Shown: positions 1 to 13,989 of the stretch, piece by piece
Layout: each line of letters starts with the position of its first letter
Position numbering within the stretch: the first letter of the stretch is position 1
Source of the DNA: Palaemon carinicauda
Lineage: Eukaryota; Arthropoda; Malacostraca; Decapoda; Palaemonidae
DNA: 64,000 bases
Reading direction: 5' to 3'
Assembly: GCF_036898095.1 (NCBI RefSeq)
Contig: NC_090725.1
Coordinates: 211,671,468-211,735,467 of the forward strand
Translations under genes and position numbers: made by a program
Notes under the pieces: model-generated
What the model was told of the DNA's origin: nothing
The model's input: only the letters and a program-made list of their open reading frames with translations
Database searches by the model: none

Positions 1-1026
1 TGCGTTATCATAGAGTTCCTCTTAAATATGTAAATTTGATTAAGTCTGTTCATGAGCATAGTGAGTGCAAAATTAATGTTATTGGAACCCTATCAAATGA
101 ATTTCCAGTGAACAGTGGAGTACTCCAAGGGAATGTGTTGTCACCTATGTTGTTTATCCTCCTCATGGATTTTGTAATGCACAGAACAGTTGGTGATGAT
201 GGAGAAGGATTGGACTGGATTGGTAATAGGAAATTAGCTGACCTAGAGTATGCTGATGATGCTGTCCTTACTAGCAAAACACCGCAGGACTTGCAGAGCT
301 GGCCTATCAGAATGCATGAAATATCATATGAGGTTGGGCTCAAGAGGAATAGAAGAAAGACAAGAGATGATGAGAATGGAATATGCAATGGAAGATGAAA
401 TATCATTGGAAGGAGAAAGGATTAACGAGGTAGAATCATTTCAATATTTAGGAACTATGATCTCTAATACAGGGTCTTAGAATTTGAGTTTAATGAAAGA
501 TTGAAAAAAGCAAATCAGACAATGGCCGGTTAAATAAAATTTGGAAATCAAATCGCCTGAAATTTCACATAAAATTTAGGTTATATATTAGTTTAGTGAG
601 ATCGGTGTTACTGCATGGACATGAGTTGTGATATGACAATGAAACATCCACCAGATTTTGTAGATTTTAGAACAGAGCCCTCAAAAGAATATTGGGAGCG
701 AAATGGTAGGACAGGATTAGAAATGAAACTATAAGAGAGATTACTCAAGTGCCATATGTGGATGAGATCATGGTGACGGGTTGATGGAGATGGTTTGGTC
801 ATGCTCTTTGCATTCCCCAAGAGAGATTAATTAGTTCACCAAATAGTTAATTGGGCTCCACAAGGCACTAAAAGAGTTGAAAGATCCAGGCCTACATGTC
901 TGACGACTATGAAGCGTGAAGTAGGAGATGACGAATGGAAAAGTATTGATTTAAAAGCTCAAGATAGAGACGACTGGCGAAATCTAACTGAGGCCCTTTG
1001 CGTCAATAGGCGTAGGAGGAGATGAT
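1..1026 (+). pseudogene. Decayed LINE 3' fragment (reverse transcriptase C-terminal half)
   Basis: Translation gives reverse-transcriptase segments in order: a GVLQGNVLSPMLF motif (near 118-160), a YADDA catalytic box (near 250), a QYLGTMIS segment (near 440), a GWRWFGH segment (near 780), and a basic C-terminus ending in four arginines just before a stop at about 1024. These are the usual landmarks of the C-terminal RT region of an animal non-LTR retrotransposon. The reading frame changes at least twice and has in-frame stops between 480 and 900, so no protein is made. The 5' part lies outside the window. The element ends directly at a (TA)n(TG)n array, a common LINE 3' context. The clade (RTE-like or CR1-like) is not certain. 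Confidence 0.8.
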
Positions 1027-1031
1027 ATACT

Positions 1032-3595
<2,564 letters not shown>

Positions 3596-3602
3596 ATAGT
3601 TT

Positions 3603-3902
<300 letters not shown>

Positions 3903-4104
3903 ATCATTTTTATCAATACCACTCATAAAGATTTTTATATAATCAAATATGCCAGAAATTATCATAATATTAAAATTACGTTGTCTAGGGATCACTGAAG
4001 CAAAGGAAAGTCAATTTCATGATAAGAATATCTGACTGGGCAATAAGGAACCCTTATTCCACAACCTATTGCCTCCTATCTTTCCATAAAACCAACTTCT
4101 TCTT

Positions 4105-4111
4105 CTTCTCC

Positions 4112-4151
<40 letters not shown>

Positions 4152-4188
4152 TACTGTATCATCATCATCATCATCATCATCATCATTA

Positions 4189-4226
<38 letters not shown>
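4105..4226. repeat. Trinucleotide microsatellite (TTA)n(ATC)n(TTA)n
   Basis: A run of TTA, then ATC units at about 4156-4186, then TTA again to 4226. It abuts the dispersed repeat that starts with AGCTATGCTACAACCC. Confidence 0.95.
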
Positions 4227-4227
<1 letters not shown>

Positions 4228-4345
4228 GCTATGCTACAACCCTAGTTAGAAAAAGCAGGATGCTATAAGCTCAAGGGCTCCAACAGGGAAAATAACCCAG
4301 TGAGGAAAGTAAATAAGGGAATAAACAAAATACATGAGAAATAAT
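4227..4345 (+). repeat. Short dispersed repeat (SINE-like), decapod type
   Basis: The segment beginning AGCTATGCTACAACCC and continuing through AAGGGCTCCAACAGGG matches a short interspersed repeat I remember as frequent in decapod sequence, normally attached to a (TTA)n tract as here. No RNA polymerase III boxes are obvious, so the SINE label is inference. Identification is from memory only. Confidence 0.4.
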
Positions 4346-5761
4346 TAGCAATTGAAATAAGATATTTTAAGAAATATTCTAATCTATCTCTCTTGCTCTA
4401 ATTCAGCGTTTTTTTTTTTTTTTTTTTTTTTTTGCTAACTTTAAACTATAAACAAAATGTTGTCTTTTTGTATACTACTATACTTCATTGTTTGTATGAG
4501 TATATGGATGAATTATATATTATTGTTTCATCGCTGTTAGATTTTCATAAGGTTGCTCTGTACTGTAATTCAATGGAATAAACAATGTTAATGAAAGACG
4601 GGTAAAACAAACATGTGATGAACCCCAGTTTTATCTTAATCATTCATTATTCAGGTAGTTTCAGCATTATACAGATTACATTAATATCAAATATTAGAAA
4701 AAATACCAATCACTACAAAACTAAATCTAAGTTTTACCAATACAATAATTCAAGGATTATGGCCACATCAAATGTTATTACACATCCTCCTTGTTGGTTT
4801 AGCCTTATTTATGTAGTATTGAAATTCAAAAGATTAATTATTATAGAATCATTTTATTAGAATGTATTGTCATCGTATAATAATATATCAATGATACAGT
4901 GGATTACAGCAAGTTGACTTTTTAAGACTTCGTAGTACCCAGCAAGATCTTCTCTTGATCCTGGTACCCACCACTGGGATGGGTGATACTGATTCTTTTG
5001 GCCAGATGATAACCCTCATGCAAAAAGTCAAGAAGTCATGCGCACCAAAAGGAGAATCTGTCAGCTAAGAGAAACTACATGAAAAAAAATTAATAAGAAT
5101 ATATAGAACTGTTTCACGATAGTAGCCTAATTGCAAAGTATACTTCCATACAAAAAATATTTTATTTTTAGTATAGGGCACACACACTATTAGCGTGACA
5201 TAATGGTTTCTTGTTTAGTTTATCATTGTTAATACGAAATCGTTCTTCATCAACTCTGCTGCTTGAGGTTATGGTCTCTTTCTTAAAAAGGTACAATACA
5301 ATGGTTAGGCAATTAGGTTCCTCCCTCAGAGGATAAAATATCCACAGTACTTTGAGTTTGACACGAAATATTTTGAAAAAGACCCTGGTCCGACGACGAA
5401 ATAACTTTTGCACGAGTATAGTCGAGAATTGTAAATTATTCAGGGTTGTTTTGCTCGATGTACACCAGAGAACGCTTGCCATATTAAGTGTGTTTGTTTC
5501 TTTTCTTGGCTTTTTTTAACTAATGAAGAAAACTCTACATCACACAGGTGAGTAGAAGAAAATTATTTAAAACAAAAATTAACTTATATTTTGAAATAAT
5601 AATTCGAAAACATATGGAGGCAATAAAAGCAATTTCACAATTTCGTAATTAACATCACAAATGAAAAAAAAATAATAGGCTCCATCTGGCAACCCTACTT
5701 GCGGTCCCTTTAGAAGCTTTCGGTGCCCCCTTAAGGTGGAACACCCCCCAGTTTAAAAATA
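4346..5761. other. Non-coding stretch, nothing recognised
   Basis: AT-rich, with a poly-T tract near 4409-4432. The longest open frame (5168-5482, minus, 104 codons) has no recognised motif and no supporting context. No gene is proposed. Confidence 0.55.
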
Positions 5762-7407
5762 ACTATTCTAAGTAGAACAGAGTTTCACTTTATTCCCCGT
5801 CTTACCGTTTCCATTCTTTTAATATTATCAGACAATCTCAAAATATTCAGATCCAACTATCAGTTACTATAAATGAAACAAAATTTTATTTTATTCCTCA
5901 GTATGCTGTTTTCCTTCATTTATTCAGATCATCTGAAGATAGTCTGATCTCTATCAATTACTCTAACGAGAACCAATCTATGCCCTATTCCCCAACCTAC
6001 ATCTCCCTTTTCATATGATCAAACCATTGCAAATAAAAAAAAACTGATCCAATTATCACTTACTCTAAACAGATCCAAATTATACATTATTCCCTCACCC
6101 GACTTTTCCTTTTCATCCCATAAGACCAAACCTTCTCAAATTGGTCTTATTGAATTACCATTTACTTTAACAAAAACTGAATTTTACCTTATTTTCTAAC
6201 CTACCACCTTCCTTCTTCCCATATGACCAAACCATTTCAAAATAATCCGATCTAAATATCAATTGCTCTGTCTAGAACACTTATCATACCCTATTCCCCA
6301 CCTTACTTTCCCCCTATTCCTATGCAACCAGACCATCTCAAAGTAGTCTGGGCCAATTATCACCTACTCTAACTAAAACTTACCTAAGCCTCGCCTTTCA
6401 ATATACTGTTTCCCTTATTCCCCAAGGGCAAAACCATTTGAAAATAGTCAAATCAAACTGTCACCTACTCCCAGATTATACGTTACTCTCCACCTTACTT
6501 TTTCCCGTTTTCCTATATGACCTAACCATCTAAAAACAGTGTAATCCAACTACCTCAGACACTAACCAGAATCAAATTATACCTTATTACTCACCCTTGG
6601 TTTTCCTTCCTCCCATATGTCCAGACCATTTCAAAATAGTCTGATACAACTATTTTATTTTGCTCTAATCAAAACCAGAAACATTTTATTCTCCACTCTG
6701 CTTTATCTCTCATGACCAAACCATCTCAGAATACTCTGATCCAAATATCATTTATTCTAACCAGAACCAAATTATATCTTATTCCTATCCTACTGTTTTC
6801 CTTCTTCCATTATGACAAACCATCTTAAAATAGTTTGATCCGTCTATTACTTATTTTAACATGAGCCCAATTTTACCTTATTTCCCCACTCTACTTTTTT
6901 TTCCTTTATATATAACTAAACCATCTCAAAATAGTTTAATCCAACTATCACTTACTCAGACCAGAATAAAATTATATCTCATTCCCCACCCTACTGTCTC
7001 CCTTCTTATCTTATACCCCACCCTACTGTCTCCCTTCTTTTTATATGACTAAACAATCAAATATTCTGACCAAACTAGAACTTATTCTTACCAGAACAAA
7101 ATTGTACCTCGCCCTACTTTTCCCTTCCTTTTCATATGATCTAACCATCATGAAGTAGTCTATTACAACTATACCTTACTCTAAGTAGAATAAGATTATT
7201 AATTAATCACCATCACGCTGTTTCCTTTATTTTTATAGGATCAAACCATTCCAATATAGGCTGATCCAAATATAACTAACTCTAGCCAGATCCGCATCTC
7301 TGCTGTTTCCCTTTTTTTTCATATAACCAAACTCTCTAAAAATTAGCTGATCTAGATATTACCTACACTAACCAGAACCAAATAATACCTTTTCCTCTTC
7401 CCATATG
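5762..7407. repeat. Diverged ~95-105 bp satellite, left block
   Basis: A sentence-like unit recurs: ACCATCTCAAAATAGT, then GATCCAACTATCACTTACTC, then CCAGAACCAAATTATACC, then a pyrimidine-rich CCCTACTGTTTTCC segment and CATATGAC. Successive CCAT(C/T)T(C/T)AAAATAG landmarks near 6231, 6331, 6432, 6525, 6627, 6720, 6818 and 6921 are spaced 93-103 bp. Copies are strongly diverged, so the array is old. It resumes at 10657 after the LINE insertion. Confidence 0.9.
7255..7407. repeat. Left copy of a ~152 bp direct repeat flanking a LINE
   Basis: This satellite segment is repeated at 10657-10808. By eye the two copies differ only by one T in a homopolymer (8 T versus 7 T). They flank the LINE exactly: LINE sequence starts at 7408 and ends at 10656. 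The simplest reading is an unusually long target-site duplication. Confidence 0.9.
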
Positions 7408-7947
7408 CTGTTGTTTGTTTGTAGAGATTGCCTGGCCCTTTGGCCAGACACGGGCTTTTGCAATCTTGCAGCCCGTAGGTGTTGGATAGGATGTATTGGG
7501 ATAGGTAGTTGGGTGGGGGATATTCTGCAACATTTATTTTAGGATATTGGGATAGGTATTGGGTGGTGATGGGATATTTGAAAAGGAGTGATTGACTGTG
7601 GAATATCGTCCTATGAGCCCACTGGCTCCAGTCATAGTTGGAGAGAAAGAGTTATAGTAGCAAGTCCCGATAAGTAGGAGAGATCGGGAAGGAGTTGAAA
7701 ATTTGTAGTCATAGAAATTGATATAGGGGAAGTAAAAACACTTCATAGTGGTTTAAGCTTAAGTGTGAGATAGAGGGATAGTGTGAGATTTCAGCTAAGT
7801 AGGAGAAGCTGAAAAGGAGGAGTTGTAGCAGTTTTAGTGGTAGAGATAGGGTGGAATATAAAATTCCTTTTTTTTTTCTTTTTTAATAAAATAATACTTT
7901 TGATACTTTTAATAGATATTTTCAAGGGGGATGAAGTTGTTGATGGT

Positions 7948-8615
7948 AACACAGGCCGCGGTGCGACAGCGGGTTGCCATCTGAAGAGAGAAGAATGTGT
8001 TGGAGGTCAAAGAGACCCCCCTGATCCCTGCCACACCCCCCGACAGGCAACACAGGCCGCCTGTGCGACAACGGGCTGCCAGCCGAGAGGAGGGGAAGGT
8101 GTGCTGGAGGTCAAAAAGGACCGCCGACGACCACGGCCACGCCCCCAGACAGGCAACACAGGCCGCCTGTGCGACAACGGGCTGCCAGCCGAGAGGAGGG
8201 GAAGGTGTGCTGGAGGTCAAAAAGGACCGCCGACGACCACGGCCACGCCCCCAGACAGGCAACACAGGCCGCCTGTGCGACAACGGGCTGCCAGCCGAGA
8301 GGAGGGGAAGGTGTGCTGGAGGTCAAAAAGGACCGCCGACGACCACGGCCACGCCCCCAGACAGGCAACACAGGCCGCCTGTGCGACAACGGGCTGCCAG
8401 CCGAGAGGAGGGGAAGGTGTGCTGGAGGTCAAAAAGGACCGCCGACGACCACGGCCACGCCCCCAGACAGGCAACACAGGCCGCCTGTGCGACAACGGGC
8501 TGCCAGCCGAGAGGAGGGGAAGGTGTGCTGGAGGTCAAAAAGGACCGCCGACGACCACGGCCACGCCCCCAGACAGGCAACACAGGCCGCCTGTGTGACA
8601 ACGGGCTGCCAGTCC
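7948..8615. repeat. 106 bp GC-rich tandem array in the LINE 3' UTR
   Basis: The landmark ACAGGCAACACAGGCC recurs at 8043, 8149, 8255, 8361, 8467 and 8573, exactly 106 bp apart each time, with a diverged unit before them from about 7948. Inner units look identical by eye. Because 106 is not a multiple of three, each forward frame cycles through the three translations with period 318 bp and all stay open, giving misleading open frames of up to 253 codons. GC content is far above that of its surroundings. Confidence 0.97.
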
Positions 8616-8737
8616 AGAGGATAGGAGGATAAGGCCGCAGCCACCAGCAATCCCCCAGCCTCAAGCACAGAATTGTAGAGAGGATAAGGTTTCTCTTTTA
8701 ATTGCCGCTTTGATTTTGCTTTGACTTTGTTGCAAAG

Positions 8738-10656
8738 CTATCTCGGTGGAGGGTAACTCCGGAGAAATGCTGAGAGGGTATTGTGATTGTCAATAATGTG
8801 TTTGACAATTTCTGTTGCTATTGCAGGAGTATTGGGATTAAGATCCAGCCGAAGTATGCTTGTTTCCTGACATTGCTGTAGATAGTGCTGTAAAGGTTCT
8901 TCTGTGTCCTGATTACAGTACTTGCATGGTCTGATTGGTCTGTGCTGTGCTGCAGGGTCTTGGCCGTTATCTAAGATGATCTGCCAGTTGCATAGATATC
9001 CCAGTCGCAATCTGCAGATGATTACTGCGTCCTGGCGAGGTGTTTGTCTTGCAATTGGGTGTGGTAATATGTTTGTGGCTTCAATGTACCACTTTGCAGA
9101 TCTTGAGCCATCAAGGAAGGCCCTTCTAACTTCACTAGTATTTTGAATGTTGCAGTAGGTGGCCATTTTATTTTGAATGGTTTTTAATGACTGTTGCAGA
9201 GTAATGCTGATAGTTTGGCACATTAAGGCCGATTTAGCGAGGTGGTCGGCCTCATCGTTGCCAGAGATTCCTGTATGACTTGGTATCCAGTTCAAGGTGA
9301 CTTGCCTGTTGTTTCTTTGGTGGAGCAGGGCTAAGAATTTAATTGCAGTGATAAGGTGCACATTCTCTGTGGGCTCATTGTTGCTGAGGGCCATTGTGGC
9401 TCCTCTGGAATCTGTATGGATCGTTGTGTTACCATTTTGTTGAGTGGCAGAGTGTTCTAGGGCTTTTGCAATGGCCACTAGTTCAGTTTGCAATGTGGAG
9501 GCATGGTTGGAAAGTCTCCAATTTGCTTTATATCCTGATGTAGAGATAACTGCAGCCGCAGCTGCAGGGATTGCACGGTCAACTGATCCATCTGTGTAGT
9601 AGGTATGAGGCGCAGGAGTGTTCCTGATTGCATCTGTTGCAGCTGCATTGAGTTGCTCTTGCGTGCAAAGAGCCTTGCTTGCTGCTGGTAGGATAGTGAA
9701 GTTGTATTTGATGGGATCACATGCCCAGGGAGCAGGAGGGATGTAACCCTCAAACATTTGTTGTCCCTTAATTTTGTGAGCCTCGTTCTGCATCTGCATT
9801 CTTCTGAGTGTATCCAGTAGTTTCTTTGCATGGGAGCTGAGCGGTTCAAGTTCTTCAGCAAGAGGTAGAAGCCTTTTTATTTTGTCATTGAGTGGGCTTT
9901 TTCTGTCTGCGATGATTGACTTGAATATAATGCTGCTATTCCTTATGTCAATTCTGGCTGACAGGGAGATTAGGTTAGTTTCTACTCTGAGTAGGCAGAG
10001 TCTTGTCCACATTGGAGAGCCACTGATGAGTCTCATGGCATTATTTTGGACCACCTCTAATGAAGCTTTTTGAGTGTCGGTCAATGCAGTAAGTGTGGGT
10101 GCTGCATAATCAATGTGGGATCGAATTGCTTGTAGGTAAAACAGCCTTAGGAGGTTATTAGATACTCCTTGTCTGAGGGAGGTCATTCGTTTCATGGCTG
10201 ATAGACGGATTTTTGTCTTCTCTCTGAGGTAGGTTACTTCATTAGCTGCTGACAGGGTTTTGCTAATGATTACCCCGAGGTACATGAATTGACTCACCCA
10301 TTCGATGTCCTCACCTCTCAGTGTGAAATTTTGAGGGTTTTGCGAGCGTTTTATAGCCATTGCTTTGGTTTTGTTGGTATTGATCTTCAGACCAAGATCA
10401 TTGCATTTGGCTTGGATCATGTCAAGAGCTTTTTGAGTGATATTTCTGGCATGAGCTTTGTTTGGGCATACTATGCATATGTCATCTGCATATATGAATA
10501 TCTCCACTCCTTTTGGGAGTTTTAGAGTGGCTATGTTCTCCATTAGTAGATTGAACAGGTAGGGGCTGAGTATGCCTCCTTGTGGTGTTCCGTTTTCTAG
10601 GGGGATGAACTCAGTGGTTTTTCCTTGGAAAGTGACTCTGGCCTCTCGATTTTGTG
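8738..10656 (-). CDS. LINE ORF2 C-terminal part: reverse transcriptase (partial) + RNase H
   Basis: An uninterrupted frame of about 640 codons that belongs to the element (the frame stays open by chance into the flank as far as 10723). Seen in order: RT motif GTPQGGILSPYLFN, the catalytic YADD in FIYADDICIV, a FMYLGVIIS segment, then RNase H with TDGS, a conserved E in QTELVAI, TDSRGA, and PSHTGISGNDEADHLAK, which supply the expected acidic residues and a histidine. A terminal CKYC...H...C cluster resembles a zinc-binding motif. The enzyme would reverse-transcribe the element's RNA and degrade the RNA strand of the hybrid. The copy lacks the endonuclease and the N-terminal part of RT, so it cannot move itself, but no internal stop has accumulated. 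Confidence 0.88.
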
Positions 10657-10808
10657 TATAGGCTGATCCAAATATAACTAACTCTAGCCAGATCCGCATC
10701 TCTGCTGTTTCCCTTTTTTTCATATAACCAAACTCTCTAAAAATTAGCTGATCTAGATATTACCTACACTAACCAGAACCAAATAATACCTTTTCCTCTT
10801 CCCATATG
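10657..10808. repeat. Right copy of the ~152 bp direct repeat flanking the LINE
   Basis: Matches 7255-7407 apart from one T of homopolymer length, and marks the truncated 5' end of the minus-strand LINE. Satellite sequence continues on both sides, as expected for a target-site duplication within the array. Confidence 0.9.
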
Positions 10809-10827
10809 ACTAGATCATCCCTAAGTA

Positions 10828-11130
10828 GACTCCCTGCCCAGGGGTGGTGCCATCAGCACATCTCACGGGTGCACTACAATCATTACTTGAGTCAATGAGT
10901 CTTCTGCTATGGTCTTTGTTTGGCCTGTAGTTGTGTTTGTTTTATATCCTTCGACTCTACCTATGTTCCTGATTCCTTTCTTCCAACTTGTTGTTAAACC
11001 TTTTCTTTTTTTTTTCACAGCCGAGTCTAATTCTAGGGTTTTACCCTAGATTCAATTTTGCCCTGAAAGACCTCACAGGCCACATCACAGGGCTATTTAG
11101 CCCAAATCCATTATCTATTCTCAATCCAAT
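10828..11130 (+). repeat. SINE-like dispersed repeat of decapod type, inside the satellite
   Basis: Contains GGTGGTGCCATCAGCACATC near the start and a diverged version of a CTGAATGACCTCATAGG / TTGGCCTTTGGCCTAAAT tail (here GACCTCACAGGCCACATCAC and TATTTAGCCCAAATCC). I recognise this combination as a very abundant short repeat in decapod sequence. It interrupts satellite units and is therefore a later insertion. Family name unknown to me. Confidence 0.65.
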
Positions 11131-12284
11131 GTATATCATAAACAGAACCAAATTATTCATAAATTCCCCACCATATGTTTCCTTTCCTCCCATATGACCA
11201 AGATATCTCAAAATTGCCAGACCCAAATATCATAAACTATAACTAGAAAATCGAATTATACCCTGCTCTGTCCGACATGACTACCCTTTTTCAATATTTT
11301 GATTCGACAATCACTTACTATAACTAGAGCCTGATTATACTGCACTTTATTTCCACACATTACTGTTTCACTCATTTCAGTATAACCAAATCATCTCAAA
11401 TATTCAGATCCAACTAATACTTACTTAGGCAAGAACTAAATTATACCCTATTACCAACCCTTCTGTTTTCCTTATTTATATATGAACAAATTATCTCAAA
11501 ATAGTCTGCTTCAACTATTACTTACGTACTATTATTCCTCACCCTTGTGGTTCTTTTTTTCCCATATGGCAAAAACCATCAAAAAGGTCTGATACAACTA
11601 TTACTTATTCTAATCAGAAGTTTATCCTCTTTATCCCTCACCCAAACTGTTTACTTTCATCCCATCTGCGCTAACCATCTCAAAATACTGTGATCCAACT
11701 ATCAACCAAAACTGAATTATATCTTATTACCCACTCTGTTGTTTCTTCTTCTCCCTATATAACAAAATCCTCTCAAAATAACTTGATCCAATTATCACTT
11801 ACACTGACAAGAACAAAATTATACTTTATTTCCCACCCTACGGCTTCCTTTCTTTCCATTTGACCGAATCACCTCAACGTAGTCTGGTCCAGCCATCACT
11901 TACACTACCTAGAATCGAATTATACTTTATTACCTCCCTGCTGTTTCCTTTCTTTCTTGATGACCAAACTATTTCAAAATAGTTTGGTCCAACTATCATT
12001 TACTCTAACCCAAACCAAATTGTATCATTCCCCATCTTCTGTTTTCCCTTTTCCCCATATGGCCAAACCATCTCAAATCAGTATTATCCATCTATCTCAT
12101 ACTATGACCTGAACAAAATTATACTTTACTTCCCACCCTTCTGTTTTCCTTCTTTTCATTTGACCAAATCATCTCAAATTTTAAATCTAACTATCACTTA
12201 TTCTAGAACTGAATTATACTGTATTCCTCACTTTATGATCAATCCATATCAAAGTAGTTTGATCCAACTACCACTGACTAAATA

Positions 12285-12540
12285 AAACTACAGGGGCATT
12301 TAGTAGAGTTCAGACCTCTGCCACGGCAGCTTATTTCTCGACCTTTTACTTGACCTAGACCTTGACCTTTGACTTAGGACCTTCAAAATTGAATCTCTTC
12401 AACATGACAATTAATCCCTGAAAGTTTCTCTACTTTATGAGTAAAAGTGTGGCCAGAAAGTTTTTCACACACAAACAAACAAACAACGGCGTAAACATAA
12501 CCTCCTCCCAACTTCGTTGGCGGAGGAAATAAGATTATGT
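12285..12540 (+). repeat. Dispersed repeat ending in GGCGGAGGAAAT, inside the satellite
   Basis: The segment from CAGACCTCTGCCACGGCAGC to CTTCGTTGGCGGAGGAAAT interrupts the satellite. A terminal CTTGGCGGAGGTAAT-like motif is shared by short repeats and LINE 3' ends in many marine invertebrates (recollection). It is probably a SINE or truncated LINE 3' end; no coding capacity. Confidence 0.5.
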
Positions 12541-12974
12541 AGTATCCCCATCATACTGTTTAGATTCTTTTCCCATATGACCAACCATCTCATAATAGTT
12601 TGATACAACTATCACTTACTCTGACCAAAACTAATTAACATCCTATTTCCCGCCCTACTGTTCCCTTCATTTTCATACAATCAAACTATTTAAAAAATGC
12701 CAGATCAAACTAAATATATATGCTTAATTTCCCGTCCTGCTGTTTTTCTTCTTTCCATAGTGTGATCCAACTATCACCTACAGTACTCTTTACTCGAACA
12801 AAATTAACATTATTCCCAATCTTACTGCACCCTTTCCCGCCATATGACCAAACCGTCACAAAATAGTCTAATCCAACTACAACTTGCTCTAGCCAGAACC
12901 AAGTCATGCTGTTTCCATCCCTACTAGTTCCTTTCTTTCCATACGACCAAGTTATCAAAAAACAGTTTGATCTA

Positions 12975-13989
12975 ACTATAATTTTTCATTGTTATGCAAT
13001 ATTTATTTTTTATTAAAAGAATAAATTACATTACTTCGGAGAAATTTACTGGGACTTCTTGGAAATTCCACAATGGTGGAAGGTGTGGATGGTGAAGTTT
13101 GATACGTAGCACATGGATCAATTACTTTCATCTTATTTTTCCTTAACTTCTGTTATACTTTTATTTGGTTATTTTAATGTTCTAGCATATCACACAGACG
13201 AGTTACTCTCCTTTTCCTTTTCGTAGATCTATATTTATCTTTTATTTAGTTATTTTTAATCTTCCATCATGGTGTTGAGGTTTTCAGTGGTTTTAAGTTA
13301 TCGGACATATCATCTAATAGTGATTTAAATATTCTAATATAAGATTCCACTTTTAGTTCTAATAAAACATTCCCCCATCATCTCAGTTAGTCGTGTTTGA
13401 CATTTCCATATTTACTTTTTGTTCTGTTGTAATGCCCATACATATAGTTTTCTCAAAATTTCGGCTTTCGCCCTCAAATTTATCTGTTAATGGTTCCATG
13501 TATTTACACTTCTAATAATGTTCCCCATAACTATTATGTATAACCCCCTTTGCTTCATTAGCACTACCCTTTATATTTATGCAGCCTACACCAGCACATA
13601 GCAGTGTAAGGAACCAGACTTCACTGCCTTGTCGTTTAGCATGGCATTTGTATGACTGATGATATTTCTTTTTCCGATCTTTGGCAAACTAAACATGTCC
13701 AATCTCTAAGATGTAGCAGGCACAGATTTCATATACTATTTATCCTACTCCTTTATCAGTTTGTTTTACCTATTTTTTTCTGCCTTACTTCATTGGGCTG
13801 AAGTTATGCACTTTTATATACTCATTTAGATGTTTTTAATTCAAGATTTTGCTTGATCTATTCTTCAGTGCCCCCTAATTTACTTGCCCAAACACTATAA
13901 GGGATTAGGCTACTTGTGTCCCATTTGTTGGCTGTTGCTCATATATGCAGCATAGAAACTCCCGTTCCTTCATTTGCTTGGTCTTACCT
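12975..13989. other. Non-coding stretch, nothing recognised
   Basis: AT-rich sequence between the satellite and the 3' end of the CR1-like LINE. No open frame of note, no tandem structure and no recognised repeat. Confidence 0.5.

Larger units (their letters stand above)
7408..10656 (-). mobile_element. 5'-truncated LINE with RNase H (I-superfamily-like), minus strand
   Basis: A minus-strand non-LTR retrotransposon that entered the satellite. The coding part (10656 to 8738) runs from inside the reverse transcriptase through RNase H to a cysteine-containing C-terminus. The 3' untranslated part (8737 to 7408) holds a 106 bp tandem array and ends in a CAAACAAACAA-type tail. The 5' end is truncated within RT, as is common after incomplete reverse transcription. 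Flanking direct repeats of about 152 bp are nearly identical and the reading frame is uninterrupted, so insertion was recent compared with the decayed satellite. Possession of RNase H points to the I superfamily (I, Outcast, Nimb, R1, LOA and others); I cannot name the clade. Confidence 0.9.
10809..12970. repeat. Diverged ~95-105 bp satellite, right block
   Basis: Continuation of the satellite seen at 5762-7407, with the same landmarks (CCATCTCAAAATA, GATCCAACTATCA, CATATGACC). It is interrupted by a SINE-like repeat (about 10828-11130) and by another dispersed repeat (about 12285-12540). Left and right blocks together hold roughly 40 units. Confidence 0.88.

Noticed and set aside
7837..8632. 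Long plus- and minus-strand open frames (up to 253 codons) over the GC-rich tandem array
   Set aside because: The frame is kept open by a 106 bp repeat with no stops; the translation is three rotating phrases and the region is the 3' UTR of a minus-strand LINE.
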